A stretch of DNA of 64,000 nucleotides from Rhyacichthys aspro (GCA_036850595.1 CM072148.1:1221160-1285159); one strand, 5' to 3'; positions 48,580-63,661 are shown, counted from the first letter of the stretch. Numbers and translations are program-made. The notes: generated from the letters alone by a model not told the origin.

Positions 48580-51500
48580 TTATATGAGTAGAATCTCTGG
48601 CTCCGACACGGCGCAGTAGAGCATGAAGCCCACCTGGTCCACCTGGTCCTCGGACAGGCCGCTCAGAAGGTTCACGGCTGGTTTGAAGTAGCTGTGTAAA
48701 GCCCCCTGCTCCAGATACCCGATCAGCTCCGTGACGCACTGCAGGAACCTGGCGTCTACGCTGCTCCGGGACCAGTCGCCGTCGCCGTCGCTGAGGTGCA
48801 GGATGAGGTTAGCCAACGGGGCGGCCTCCAGGGGGCGCAGGGCCGGGTTCAGTCTACACACGGCCTTCAGGATTTTCAGTAAGTGTCTGCGAGAGCCGCC
48901 GTCAGCGATGTCGAGCTGAGCCAGCCGCTGAGTCTCCCAGGGGTAAAGGGACAGGCGCCAGGCGTTTCCCCAGGGAGAGGTGAGCTCCGGCTGGGCAGTC
49001 AGAGCCACGTCCCCCTCCCTCAGGACGGGCAGCATGGAGATGAAGAGGCTGGGGTCAACGCTGGACACAACGCCTTTTTCACGTCCAGACCTTACAGTGA
49101 ACATGAAAGAAATGGTATTGTAAAAGAGAAAACAGGCTAAGTTCACTTCTAATACGAGTTGTATTTCATTAAAAAATGGCGTGGCTCTTGTTTGAGGTCA
49201 TTGTTAATGTGGTTTAAGTGGTTTTCAGGGGAATCAAAGCCTGAAATACCCACTGGAAACATTCTTTTTGTCTAATAAATGAAAAAGAGTAAAGACAATG
49301 GAGAAAGATGGGTCTCTCAGGGATCTCACAGCAGGAATGTGTGCTCTGAGCAGTGATGAGTGTGTGAATGGAGAAGTACACTCAAACCTGTTCGCTTTAG
49401 GGAAGAGAGAGCTTCATGAGTCACAGAGGAGCCTTTGAAACTCTTTACCCCCGAGAGGAAACTGCAGTTCTGACAAAGCTCTGTCCTCGTCTGCCACAGT
49501 CTGGGGTGTTATAAAGTCTCATATGTGTTGGAGACAAAAGAGTTACTGTCGTGTAAACTAACAGACTCAGTCATACATTAACGTAAAACTGAGTGTCAAA
49601 GTCATGCATTGTTAGGTAATCTGCCACTTTATCAAAAACCCTCCCGTACATTTGTGAATCAGTTTGATTTACACTGATCAGCCATAACATTATGACCACC
49701 TCCTGATATTGTGTTGGTCCCTTTTGATCCAGAACAGCCATGATCCATCGAGACCTGGACTCCACTAGACCCTGAAGGTGTCTCTGGCTCCAAGATGTTA
49801 GCAGCAAATCAAACTAAAACCTGTTTAAATCCAACAAAATCTGTTTAAATCCAACTAAAACCTGTTTAAATACTAATAAAATCTGTTCAAATCCAACCAA
49901 AACCTGTTCAAATCCAACAAAATCTGTTCCAAGTCCAACCAAAACCTGTTTTAATCCAACTAAAACCTGTTTAAATACTAATAAAATCTGTTCAAATCTA
50001 ACCAAAACCTGTTCAAATCCAACAAAATCTGTTTAAATCCAACTAAAACCTGTTTAAATACTAATAAAATCTGTTCAAATCTAACCAAAACCTGTTTAAA
50101 TCCAATTAAAACCTGTTTAAATACGAATAAAATCTGTTCAAATCCAACAAAATCTGTTCAAATCCAACCAAAACCTGTTTAAATCCAACTAAAACATGTT
50201 CAAATACAACTAAAACCTGTTCAAATCCAACCAAAACCTGTTTAAATCCAACTAAAACCTGTTCAAATACAAATAAAACATGTTCTAATAAAGCCTTTTT
50301 AAATCCAACTAAAACCTTTAAGTCCTGTAAGTTCCTTCTTCACCTTCTTCCATTGCTCTGGTCCAGTTCTAATGCACAGGGTTCAGAGGTCACCCTGACT
50401 GGTCCAGTTCTGATGCACAGGGTTCAGATATCACCCTGACTGGTCCAGTTCTGATGCACAGGGGTCAGATATCACCCTGACTGGTCCCAAACACAACAAA
50501 CCTGTGTATTCATATGTACATAAACTGTGTATTCTGAGTCCTTTGTATCAGAACTAGCATTAACATCTGTTGCACGTGCATCAGTGACCCATGACCCCTG
50601 ACCCCGTCCCGGTTCACTTCTATTCCTTCCTTGTTCCTCTTCTGATAGATCCTGACCACTGCAGACCAGGAACACCCTCAAGAGTCAGGTTTTGGAGAAG
50701 CTCTGACCCAGTCCTTGTCAAACTCACTCAAATCCTTCCTGTTTCTAACTCATCAACTTTGAGACAAAATAAAATGATAGAGAGTAAAGGACACTCACTG
50801 AATCTCTAGTCGCAGGTCAGGTCCTCCCAGCACAGGTCGGACCAGACAGTCCATGGTGCTGCTGATGGACGGCCAGTTCATCGTTTCCATCACAGATTTA
50901 CTGAACATGTTCACAACAGCCTCTGAAGACAAGTACCCACCGACGAGGAACCTACAGCGAGGACAGACCCAGGATTGTAACGTCACCATCATCACAACAC
51001 GATAAAGAACCCGACGGTGTGAGTGAGACCTGTCCCAGTAACTGCGTCCTCGGGGGAAATACTCCAGGTTGATGCGTCGGACCATCCAGTGCAGAGGGTG
51101 AGTGAGCAGAGTCTCTTCTCCAGGAACGAGGCGCCACAGAGAGGACTCCAGCTGCAGAGGCACCAGCAGACACGCATGGTCCGCACTCACCACCTGAAAA
51201 CACACAAAAAACAGTGTCTCTTCAGGTCTGAACATTTAGGTGAGGTCTTCTGCCTTGACTAGACCTTTAATCGTACATTATCTGAGATTATTGTACATCC
51301 AGCTACACCTGTTCAAATCCAATTAGAACTGTTGATATTCAACTGAACCTGTTCAAATCCTGTGATCTGTACAATCATACAATGTTCAAATCATGTTGTC
51401 CAAATCCAACAAAAAAAAACATAAAACCTGTTCAAATTCAACTAAAACCTGTTCAAATCCAACTAAAACTTGTTCAAATCCAACTAAAACCTGTTCAAAT

Positions 51501-54500
51501 CCAACTAAAACCTGTTCAAATTCATCTAAAACTTGTTCAAATTCAAATAAAACCTGATCAAATCCAACTAAAACCTGTTCAAATCCAACTAAAACCTGTT
51601 CAAATTCAAATAAAACCTGTTCAAATCCAACTAAAACCTGTTCAAATTCAAATAAAACCTGTTCAAATCCAACTAAAACCTGTTCAAATCCAAATAAAAC
51701 CTGTTCAAATTCAACTAAAACCTGTTCAAATCCAACTAAAACCTGTTCAAATCCAACTAAAACCTGTCTGTCTCTACTTTGCAGTTTATCTCAATGGATC
51801 TTTTCCTGGATAAATAAAGGTTAAATAAAAAGAAAAAATAGCTTTCTTTTTCTTTAGCCCCAGAGCTACAAGCAAACTTTATTTAATTCATTTTTTTATT
51901 TGGTGAGGACAGTGCACAAGGACAAAAACGAACATAACATCAACAAACAGACATAAAAGAATATACAACACCATATAAAGCAATAATTAACTTTTCGGTC
52001 CAATAAATAAAGACTCACAATCAAACATTAACTCTTTATTATCCCACACAGACAAAGCAGTAGAAGTCCAAACCTGCAGGTCGTCGAGGAGGGACCCCCC
52101 CAGGCTCATCTCTCCCAGGGGCATGTCCGAGTGGCGGCTCCGGAGGAAGCCCTGGATCTCTGTGCAGATGTCCAGAGCCAGAGCCTGAGCCCTCTGGACC
52201 TCGTGAGGACTGAGAGAGGCTCTGGTGTCGTAGTACTGCTGCAGACGCTCCTGCACCGACACAAGGGCCGAGGTTAACGAAGCACAGCAGAACAGAACGC
52301 TCACAGCTCAGAGGTTTGATGAAATAAAGAGTCACACTGGCTTCAGGACAAAACGAGTGAATGGAGGAGTTAGGAGAGTAATGTTGGTGTATTCAGTCTC
52401 CTCCAAGAGAAGAAGAAGAGAAGTTAAAACTTAAAACCTTTGCTTTCTAGGCAACAAATCATCTATAACAGACAACTGACTTAAGTGCTGACTGGTAGCT
52501 CACTTATTTTGACAATTTGTGCAAGAATAAATATTGTTTTACAGCTCTTTCACTCTTCTTCTTTCACTTAATTGAAGAAAACTCACACAAAAGCAAACAC
52601 TTACAAGAATAAAAAAAAAAAGAGTCACAGCAAGAAGGTCATGGGTTGGAGGTCTCAGAGCACTTCCAACTGAACTCTGGTACAGTTCGATTAAAGTGTG
52701 AACCTCAGATGAGTCCAAACAGGAAGAGAGTCATAAACCAGCGACATCATGAAACGCTTATTTTTCCCGAGAGCGGAAAAAAAAACAAACAAAAAATATT
52801 GTCCAACTAAAAAAATGAGAAGAGGGCAAATGTGAAGCAATGAAAAGGTAAAATGCAACGGTAACATGCCTTATTAGCATTTGGTCAGTGTGTTTTTTTT
52901 GTTTGGTGCAGTTTAAAATGCAGCTGTGAACACTCAGTGGAGCAGTAAATGCATTGTTTTCTGTTTTCGACTGAACTAAATGGATTGTTTTCAACTGAAC
53001 TAAATGAAGCGGACGACTGCGGAGGGAAGAACATTGAGTTCCGGGTGTTTGTACAGTGGCTCTGTCCTGTATCATGTGTGTAACCTCTAACTCTACATGA
53101 ACACATGCTTTAATGAATGAGCCATGACTGCAGCTGCTGCCTCTGAATGTCACAGTTTTGTTTTTGTTTTCTCAGAGGTGAAGTAGAGTTACCTGTAAAG
53201 TGAGCACACACAGCTGGAGCCTCTTGGACTTTGGCTCCGGTCCGGTCTGCACGTCCAGACTGGGCACCTGAGGTTGTTGGCACAGGTCGGCTGGTCAAAG
53301 AAGAGGGTTAAATGTTATATTATTCCATTAAACTGACATGAAACACTGAAATAAGAGGGCAATCAGAAGCTTAAATCACACTGTGGTGGTTAAATGGGTC
53401 AAAATCCTCATTCAATAAACACTGGGAATAAATCTCTTGAATTCAGAAGCTTTACTCTTGCTAATTTATCGTCTACACTGCATTAAACACAAGCAGAACC
53501 TGTACAAACTCAAATATTGAGTCTAAATGAGAGGAAACTGCTGCAGCATGAATTTAATGTTGAGAAAGATGGGAATAAACAGAAACAGTTGAATGTTTCC
53601 TGCAGCAGCTGTACCTCCAGGATTTACTCTGATTTAGATTTAATATTAACAATGATTTTATAAAAGTTTAGAAAAGTCTGCTTCAAATACGTTTTATTTC
53701 TCACATAGAGACAGGACTTTTTTGTCTGTTTCTGCAGCAGACGTCTCTCTCTGAACCCAGCTCAGAGGAAACAAAAGGCTCTGAGGGAGAAACTTGACCC
53801 AAACCTTTAGTGAAAACAAGGCTTTAAACTATAAACAAGAATAAATAATATCTGATATGTAAATATATGTTAGACCAGGAATTCTGCAAGATTAAAGTGG
53901 GTTATGATTCAGTTAGAATTCTGAAATATAGTTAATCAAATCTATGACTGATTAACTCACTTTATCTTCAGGAACATTACAGACAGAACTACGGACTGTA
54001 GACGGAGTACGTTAGTGATACCTTTCTGTTGTTTGGTGGCTTTGGCGACGTGCTTCAACACCACGCCCTCGATGCCCTTCCGGAGCAGAGTGGGAGACGC
54101 CGACACCAGACTGAGCTCCTCCCAGCTCTCGGCCATCTTCTGCTCCACCTTCTCCTCCTCCGCGGCCCGTCCCGCGCGCTCGATCAGCTGCTCACGGAAA
54201 CACACACAACACCAGGTCACGATCGGACACTAGACGCTCCACTGGAACTGTCCTAATCAAATCTAACTGGAGGAAGGATGTACTGTAAGTTTAGATCAGC
54301 TCAGGGTTAATAAATCGGATTAGAGACGGTCAGTTCAGTCGTTAAATATCAGTTAGATTTTTGATTAAAGTCTGTAGTCCAAAAGTGAGCCCCCTGCAAA
54401 CTAATTCATCCCACACTGAAATGCAAATGAATTAATAACAGTTCTAAAATCTACTTTAAATTCAAATGTGCATTAAAAACATTTAGATCATCAACTAAAT

Positions 54501-55112
54501 CTGCTTGAAAACCAGTTTGTTTCTTCAGGTGCTGCAGGAGGCCAGACTTTCAAACTAAAATATATAGTTAAATAAATAAATACATACATAACTTAACATA
54601 GCTTTTTCGTATAATTTTCTTAGATTTCTTCACGGTTACATATATTTTCTTGTTTTTCTTTCTTGACTGAAATCTTTTGATTAGATTCTCTTGTCAGACA
54701 TTTGAGACATCATTTGATAATTTTTGAAGCCACCATCTGTAGTGTTGTAGTACTCGAGACTGGACAAACTTCACACCAAAGGTCTTAGTCCCGTCTCAGA
54801 CCCAAAGTCATTTTTACTCGTGCCATGTCTTGGTTGTTTGTGTCCAAGGATCTAATGCTAACTCTACTCTACTTTTTTTACCAAACACTAGCCCTTCCCT
54901 GAGTCTGGACTTGTTTTTGGATCAAACACTGGTCTTGGTCTGCAGCTCTGAAGGGACCTGCCCCGAACACTGACCCGTTTCACCGCCAGTGTAGCGATCC
55001 CCAAAATGGCCGCCCCGCCGACGCCCAGGACCAGCCGAGCGTTGGCCAGCAGGAAGTCTATGACCACGGCGATTCCGTCCTCGCCTCGCCGCCGAGTGTT
55101 CTGGAAGTTCAT
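48580..55112 (-). CDS. mief2: Mitochondrial dynamics protein MiD49 (MIEF2)
   Basis: Exons in transcript order: 55112-54975, 54187-54022, 53290-53193, 52250-52074, 51193-51030, 50951-50799, 49090-48580; 468 residues (human 454). The N-terminus FLLANARLVLGVGGAA then ILGIATLAVKR is the single outer-membrane anchor. SWEELSL in the linker matches MIEF2 better than MIEF1. The cytosolic domain has the nucleotidyltransferase-like fold motifs (DMPLGEMSLGGSLLDDLQV, FPRGRSYWDR, FLVGGYLSSEAV, NWPSI, ILKAVCRLNPAL). It recruits DRP1 to mitochondria for fission. The last acceptor is uncertain: 49090 gives the model above, whereas a CAG at 49061 starts the exon at 49060, removes 10 residues and aligns better with human. 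A 5' UTR exon probably ends at 56726, with an acceptor just before 55132. Confidence 0.93.
49805..50325 (+). repeat. 21-bp minisatellite inside the transposon relic
   Basis: About 25 copies of AAATCCAACTAAAACCTGTT plus one base, with variants AAATACTAATAAAATCTGTT. It lies exactly between GATGTTAGCAGCA and CTTTAAGTCCTGTAAG, which are adjacent in other copies of this transposon as I remember it. Confidence 0.9.
50351..50485 (+). repeat. 51-bp tandem triplication
   Basis: Three copies of CTGGTCCAGTTCTGATGCAC AGGGTTCAGATATCACCCTGA, the second and third nearly identical, within the transposon relic. Confidence 0.85.
51305..51772 (+). repeat. 21-bp minisatellite, second mief2 intron
   Basis: About 21 copies of CAAATCCAACTAAAACCTGT plus T, the most uniform array of this family. 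In the plus-strand forward frame it reads as a PVQIQLK heptad for over 100 codons, which is an artefact of period 21. Confidence 0.95.
53475..53790 (-). repeat. Dispersed repeat family 3, copy 2 (inverted)
   Basis: Inverted copy of 32271-32575 across about 300 bp. In a mief2 intron. Confidence 0.8.
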
Positions 55113-56725
55113 GGCTTCGTGTTCGTGTCAGCCTGAAGGAGGAGACACAGAACAAACGCACAGACTGAGATTTGTGTTAATGCAGCTGTAAATGTCCAAA
55201 AACCAGATTCAGATGATGACACAGAATAAACTCATCCACAACTCATCTAACAGTAAATGAACATTCCAACAAGTATCTGGTAAATGTCAGAAAACAGATT
55301 TATTATCAGATTTTTAAGAAGGATTTGTCAATGTACAAGTCACAAATATAACTTTAGGCTGAGAAAATGTGCCTAATATCACACAGGTGACACAGGAATG
55401 CTCTATTTTCATCCTTATGTTAGTAATAAATGATCAGCTGTATGTCGCTAAAAGCCTTTAGGCACATCTTTTATTATTTAGTAGGAAATATATATTGAAA
55501 TAGATTCTGTTTGTAATAAAGCAAACTACAGAAAGAGTTGATTAAATATGAAACATTATGGAAGAGGGTTAGGGAAGAAAATCTTGAGGTATTCTAAGAT
55601 TAAAGACATTATTCTGAGAAAAAAGACTGAATTCTGAGAAAAAAGACTGAATTCTGAGATTAAAGTCCAACCCCGCTCTAGCCCAGTTTATCCAGTGATT
55701 GGTCTGTGGCACTTTATTTATTTTCATGTCTTCACTGCAATTTCCAGTTCTTAAATATCTGCTTTGACTGCTAGATCTTTTTTTTTTTTTTTTTATAAGT
55801 CTTTCACTCATGAACCTTTGAGAGATCATGAATAATCTGTCTGGTATGAATCCACTATAAATGAACTAAGCCATTTTCCCTTTGACCTGCTTCAGAGTCT
55901 GTCACCTGAGAATTTATTTCTCACTTCAGTCTCAGTCCAAAATGCGCGCGCACCTAAGAATGTTCTATTTATAGACCCAGTACGTGCACGAGCCTGCAGC
56001 ACACGGATGTCACGTATGACCCTGTAGTGTAACTTTACATATATGACACGAAACACGCTTCAGAGACAGAAAAGGCAAGTTATTTAACTGAAAGACACTT
56101 AGTACAGTCTTTGCAAAATATAACCATGTGCTTGTTTTAGTCAGTTATATCAATTTTCAATCAATATATCAATTTTCGGGGAAGCATCAGGCCGGTGCAC
56201 TGTACTCTTTGGTCTTTTACCAGTGAAATTCAGTTTTACTCTGATTTTGAAAGAACTCTATCCTTTTGTCATATAGTTCTGCTTATTTTTTCCAGATTTA
56301 ACCGAGATCAATATAAACAGCTGTAAATAAGAATGAAAATATAAAAATACAGACAAAGCTCATTCCTTTTCAGATACATTCATGTCCACAATGTTCAAGA
56401 AAAGTGGAATGAAAGAATTAACATCGTGTGAAAGTGAACTTTTCATTAAAATCCTGGATACACGTCTTCACTGTAAGACTTTGTCGTTTGTAACGTTGAT
56501 AAATAATAGTTTGTAAAGCTCAGAATAGTAGTGATTTAGTCTGAAACAGCTGTCCCCTAAGTGTAATCGATAAGAGTATTGCAAAACGTCAGAACTTGCA
56601 ACAACACACCTTTCCCAGAGGCTAACGGTTAGCTGCTAGCTGTCAGTGTTGCTAATGCTACAAAGCTAATGGCTACTTCACAGCTAATTTAAGTCATTTT
56701 TATTGGTCTGAAGTAAATCACTTAC

Positions 56726-56880
56726 CACAGAAATACAAGAAGAAAACTGTGGGACAGCGAAACATTAGCCTTCGTTCCAGGACAATCCTTTTAAATCCTC
56801 AAAAACAACTAATGAAGAGATATACTGCCATTGTTGTATTTGGGATCCAGAAGCTAACAGCTGCGCGCCGCTTCTTCTTC
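56726..56880 (-). promoter_or_regulatory. mief2: mief2 5' UTR exon and promoter
   Basis: A consensus donor on the minus strand (TCTGTG|GTAAGTG) at 56726/56725 and upstream GC-rich sequence. It pairs in principle with the acceptor before 55132. The 56881-58160 spacer contains the SINE at 57190-57400 and otherwise AT-rich DNA. Confidence 0.5.
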
Positions 56881-57189
56881 GTGGGTTTGAGGCTGGAGTG
56901 CAGCTGCAGCGCCCTCTAGTGACTACCTTCATACTTTTCAACAGCGTGTATCTTGCATTTTTTTTACACACAAAAATGACTCGTTCTTTTAAATGTTACC
57001 ATACTTAATATCTTGATAATGAACTGATAAAACAGCAACAACAAAATACCATGCACTGTTATAGTCTATTAATTCACATTTCTATACCTTTCTTTAAAAT
57101 GTAATAAAAAACCAAAATATACTCAATAAATCACAAATAAACACAGCTGTAAATAAGAAGCAATTTACCTGCTTTGCAAATATGGAGGA

Positions 57190-57405
57190 TGTCTCTGGAG
57201 GTGGAGCAGGTGGTCCAATAATCAGAGGGTTGGCGGTTCAAATCCCACTCGCCCTGTTCATACTACTGTAGTGTCCTTGGGTAAGACTTCACCCACCGAT
57301 CCTCTGTGGCTCTGATGTAACTGTGTGTGTTTGGTGATGGATGGAGAGGCTGACCCCCAGTGAGTGAATGGACTGTAGAAAATCACTATATAAAATCTAA
57401 TCCTT
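57190..57405 (+). repeat. tRNA-derived SINE
   Basis: A-box-like GGTGGTCCAATAATCAGAGG, B-box GGTTCAAATCCC, the body TGTCCTTGGGTAAGACTTCA common to fish SINEs, and a tail GTAGAAAATCACTATATAAA. The layout matches the AFC-type/core SINEs of percomorph fishes. The right end lacks a clear target duplication by eye. Confidence 0.75.
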
Positions 57406-58164
57406 TACTAATATCAGACTAATAACATAATAAAATACTGTTTTTAAATCAATTATTGCCTGTCCAATACTTCACCATAAAGATACAAAAATGTATTATG
57501 CTGTGCTTTGACATAATTCAACACCTATTCAAGAAATCTGACATTTTATTCATCTTTTTTCTCGTTCCATACACAATGTCTTAGATTTTTTTGTGTATTT
57601 ACTCTTTCTTTCTTTGTGTGCCATTTATTGGAGTAATAAAGTAGAAATAGCATCAGTGTAATGTCTACTAAATTCATTCATATGGAGCGTGCCTGCAAGT
57701 ATGATTATGATAAGAATAATGATGACATTTAGCACAGAAACTAAAAAGACTTCTGCCACAGCTGCAGTAGATTCTACTAGATTTAAATGAGTCGTTCTCA
57801 CAAATTTAAAAGTGATTTATCAAGTTGTATGTGTTAAAATACAGGACCATTTTCATTATTTTTTCCAGCAGCTGGCAGCAATCAAAGCCAGAATTACAGT
57901 GCTTTCAGACTTTACACAGTTCCAGGTCTGTTTTATCAAATATTACACTTTATACTTTAAACTTCAGTCAGATATTCAGAGCTCGAGCTGGGATTAAAAA
58001 CATTTCCTGCTTTGAGAGACCTTTAAACCGAGGTTATTTCGTCAGTCTGCTCATATAAACCTCTGCCAAATCTGGACAAAGAGCAGGAACCTCGCTTCTT
58101 TTATCAGAAGCAGTTAAACAACACTTATCAGGACGACAGAAAGTCCAATCGCCAGGTTTGGGGT

Positions 58165-58170
58165 TTATTA
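58165..58170 (-). terminator. alkbh5: Poly(A) signal of alkbh5
   Basis: Minus-strand AATAAA about 510 bases after the alkbh5 stop. Confidence 0.6.
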
Positions 58171-58678
58171 CAGAACAGCAACAAGTGCCTCATGCATTAA
58201 AGCAACTTAGTATGAAATAAAGCCCGGGATTCTACTCCAAAAAGTTCATAAATCATAACAGAGTACAGTGTGCCTCAGCTGAAATCATAACGCTGTAAGT
58301 AAAGGGCCCAGCGGGAGACGGCACAGTGAAGGGACGACGGCAGCTGCGAAAAATAACTTCTGCATAAAAGGTTCAGAATCAAAGACTATACAAATATTTA
58401 TACAAGTTAGACTGCAGTTTAGCTTTCTTACGTACAAGTTCATATGTACATCTTTTATCTTTTTTTTTTTCTTTTGGACATCTTCTGTACAACTGGATAC
58501 AAAAAAATACATCATCATTCAGCCATGCCTTCGGGAAACGAACTTTGAACAGAAAAGAAAAACCGGAGCTGAACTGAACGTACGACTCTACACCGACATG
58601 CTCTTTGTGTCGATGATCTTTTGAATTCATAAAAGAGGGGTGTATTTATAAGTGTACACGAGAGAGACAGAGAGGCGT

Positions 58679-61471
<2,793 letters not shown>

Positions 61472-62269
61472 CTCAGGCCGAGTCTGACGTCTGGAGGAGA
61501 GAACACGAATCAGCACGAGATATGGCAATAAGTGTGTTTAATTCTCTGATGTACCTGGTAAGCAGCCTTAACAGCACCAGGACTCAGGTAAACATTAGAG
61601 AGCTAACCAAAGATTCTTAAACCCCTCTGTCTCTTCAAGAAATCTCAGACAGACTCTTGTGTTTGTAGTAAACTCTCAAGTGTCGACTCTGAGCTGAAGT
61701 AACAACCTCCAGAGAGGGTTGGTTTTCAGTGTGGATACTGACAACACATCAAAGAAGCATAAAAGGAACTCAGAATGGACACTTCTGAGTTCATTTTATG
61801 TATGCATGTATTCTGTTACACTTGATTATTTTCTTTATAATGTTCATACATTTTCCTATTCCATCTATCTCATCTCTTCCAGGACTCCCTGTTCTGTAAT
61901 TACATACTTACTTTGCTCCTGCCATTTTTATTTTAAGGCACTGCAGTATTATTACACTTTGTCCAATAACTCACTTAAATTACTCTATAACTAACTTACA
62001 CTGCATGTTTTTTTAATTTTCAATGATCCTGGCTATTGTATTACAATAATATAAATCTATTTTTAGGGTAAAAATCATTTTCTGCTTCGGGTTAAGTAGC
62101 AAATAAAGTCAGGGCTAAGGGCACATTTGAGACTGACCTATCTCTGCGGAGAGCGGCTAACATTAGCTTAGCCCTCAGTAAATGACCACAGACGAACAGG
62201 GCTAAATCAGAGCCTAACTAAACACTTCTTTTTGATAAACATTTTCTGTGGAAAGTGTAAAACCTTGTG

Positions 62270-62345
62270 AATAGAGCTCCGCAGTCCCTCCGCAGCCCGA
62301 GGACACAGAAACAGAGCTCCTGCGCGGCTAGCTGTGGTTAGCTGG
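62270..62345 (-). promoter_or_regulatory. alkbh5: alkbh5 5' UTR exon/promoter (approximate)
   Basis: GC-rich block with a possible minus-strand donor CACAAG|GTTTTA. Weak consensus; included because the coding exon needs a 5' partner. Confidence 0.35.
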
Positions 62346-62588
62346 GACTAGCCTGGCTGTGCGTCGCCGCCTGGAAATGCCAACAAACCACGCAGCAGCA
62401 TTTCACGTCACCGACAAATTCCACACCTTGGCGCTTCCGACACGTTTCCGCTCGGCTTTATCTCACAGAACTGAACACAAGCATTCTTATTGTCAATGTG
62501 AAGCCTTAATAATCACATTCAATCTACACCTACACCCGTCTCCAAGAAAAAAAAAGCCGAAAATAAACTCGTGTAACCTGCCAGACAT

Positions 62589-62641
62589 GTACGCATGCGC
62601 AGTGGGAGCTGGTTTGTTTGGGGGAGGGTTTGTCACGTGAC
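62589..62641. promoter_or_regulatory. NRF1-like and GTCACGTGAC sites
   Basis: ACGCATGCGCAGTG (NRF1-like) at 62591-62604 and the palindrome GTCACGTGAC at 62632-62641 (bHLH-zip/CLEAR type), about 0.3 kb upstream of the alkbh5 first exon, between alkbh5 and the 3' end of the next gene. Confidence 0.5.
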
Positions 62642-62799
62642 CATGTGTTTATTATAGGCGGTCTCTGAAGCGGACCGGCTCTAAACCCATTTTAGGAGCC
62701 TTCACTCTCTCCTGGACTAATTTTGGCTTCACCCATAAAGTATAAGAGTGATTCTCCAACTACGGTGATATCTGAGTCCTTGGATCATGAAAGAAAAAC

Positions 62800-63559
62800 A
62801 AAACAATTTATTTATTTGGGGATTTCTGCAACAACTAGTTTGCATCAAAATGAACTTTTATTAATTTCACAATATATTTATTATATTAAAAGTGTCCTTA
62901 AATGTGTTGTTTGTCCCTTGGTGAGATTTTCAACATTCAACCCCAAACAATATGGCATTCTAATAAAAAAATAATATTAACTTTATATTTGTAAATAATG
63001 ACAGCAGCTGTCTCAAAGCGTCTGGTTTGTGCTGAATGTTCTCTTCTGTTAAAATTCTGGATAATAAAGCCTAAATGACGTCTCAGTTTCTACAGATAAA
63101 TATTATACTATTATATCATGTAGGTATTAGGTATTATTACAGACTTTTCCTCAAATACAAGAAAAAAGCATATCTTCTTACACTGTTTAAGTATAAATAT
63201 GCTTATATTTATTTCCTTTGATGGATATAATGATCACACATAGTAAAAATAGTGCATGAATAATCATTGAAAACATTTACAAATACTGAAAATTCACCAG
63301 TTTCAGTAAAAAATACATAAAAAATTATATACATGATATAAATCTTTGGAAAAAAAGGCACAGCCAATAAAGCACAGATCAATAAATCATCAATACGTCA
63401 TTAAAAATAGACTTTTCATGTGCAATCGGTGTCAACCTGAAGTTCAGTTTCGAGCAATGTTATTAAAATTGTGAGACACTCGATGGTGAGAGGAGGTAGG
63501 TTTAAAACTGCAGCTCGTGTCTGCACATGGAGTCCTTCTGTGCAAATGTGAGGGCAGTG
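62800..63559 (-). other. Probable 3' UTR of the last gene
   Basis: AT-rich sequence downstream (minus strand) of the stop at 63560, with several minus-strand AATAAA-type signals near 62805-62885. No ORF. Confidence 0.4.
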
Positions 63560-63661
63560 CTATAACATGGTGATTTCAGAAGGAGGCAGGGTGAGCCGCT
63601 TCTCCCGAACAGACATCATGTTCTCCACCTGCATCGCCACGACTCTGCACAGCTCCAGACC
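63560..63661 (-). CDS. myo15a: C-terminal exon, probable unconventional myosin XVa (partial)
   Basis: One exon of 34 codons including TAG, opened by a good acceptor (TGTCCTCAG) at 63662-63663 in phase 0. The peptide has VVAMQVENMM and ends EKRLTLPPSEITML, fitting the end of a FERM-type domain. Identification as myosin XVa rests mainly on position: MYO15A directly precedes ALKBH5 on human 17p11.2 in the same orientation. Myosin XVa carries whirlin and EPS8 to stereocilia tips. Sequence from 63664 to the window end has no clear exon and is taken as intron. Confidence 0.6.
   Translation of the reverse strand, partial: GLELCRVVAMQVENMMSVREKRLTLPPSEITML

Larger units (their letters stand above)
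49675..50705 (-). mobile_element. Degenerate Tc1/mariner-like transposon interrupted by tandem repeats
   Basis: TGATCAGCCATAACATTATG at 49677 and the stretch CACTGCAGACCAGGAACACC at about 50657 belong to a DNA transposon common in fish. On the minus strand, fragments such as LLTSWSQRHLQGLVESRSRW recall a transposase-like C-terminus, but frames are broken. The element is split by the 21-bp array (49805-50325) and by a 51-bp triplication (50351-50485). In the last mief2 intron. Confidence 0.7.

Noticed and set aside
51382..51813. 143-codon ORF with heptad PVQIQLK repeats
   Set aside because: Produced entirely by the 21-bp minisatellite in a mief2 intron. The same array gives ORFs elsewhere (22837-23229, 23210-23428, 49814-50005) with no start context or conservation.
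57190..57280. Functional tRNA gene
   Set aside because: A- and B-box-like sequences are present, but the sequence continues into a SINE body and no complete cloverleaf can be drawn.
61472..61528. Upstream in-frame start for alkbh5 at 61528
   Set aside because: The extra codons overlap a good acceptor (CTCCTCCAG) and do not resemble ALKBH5; the start at 61471 matches the family N-terminus.
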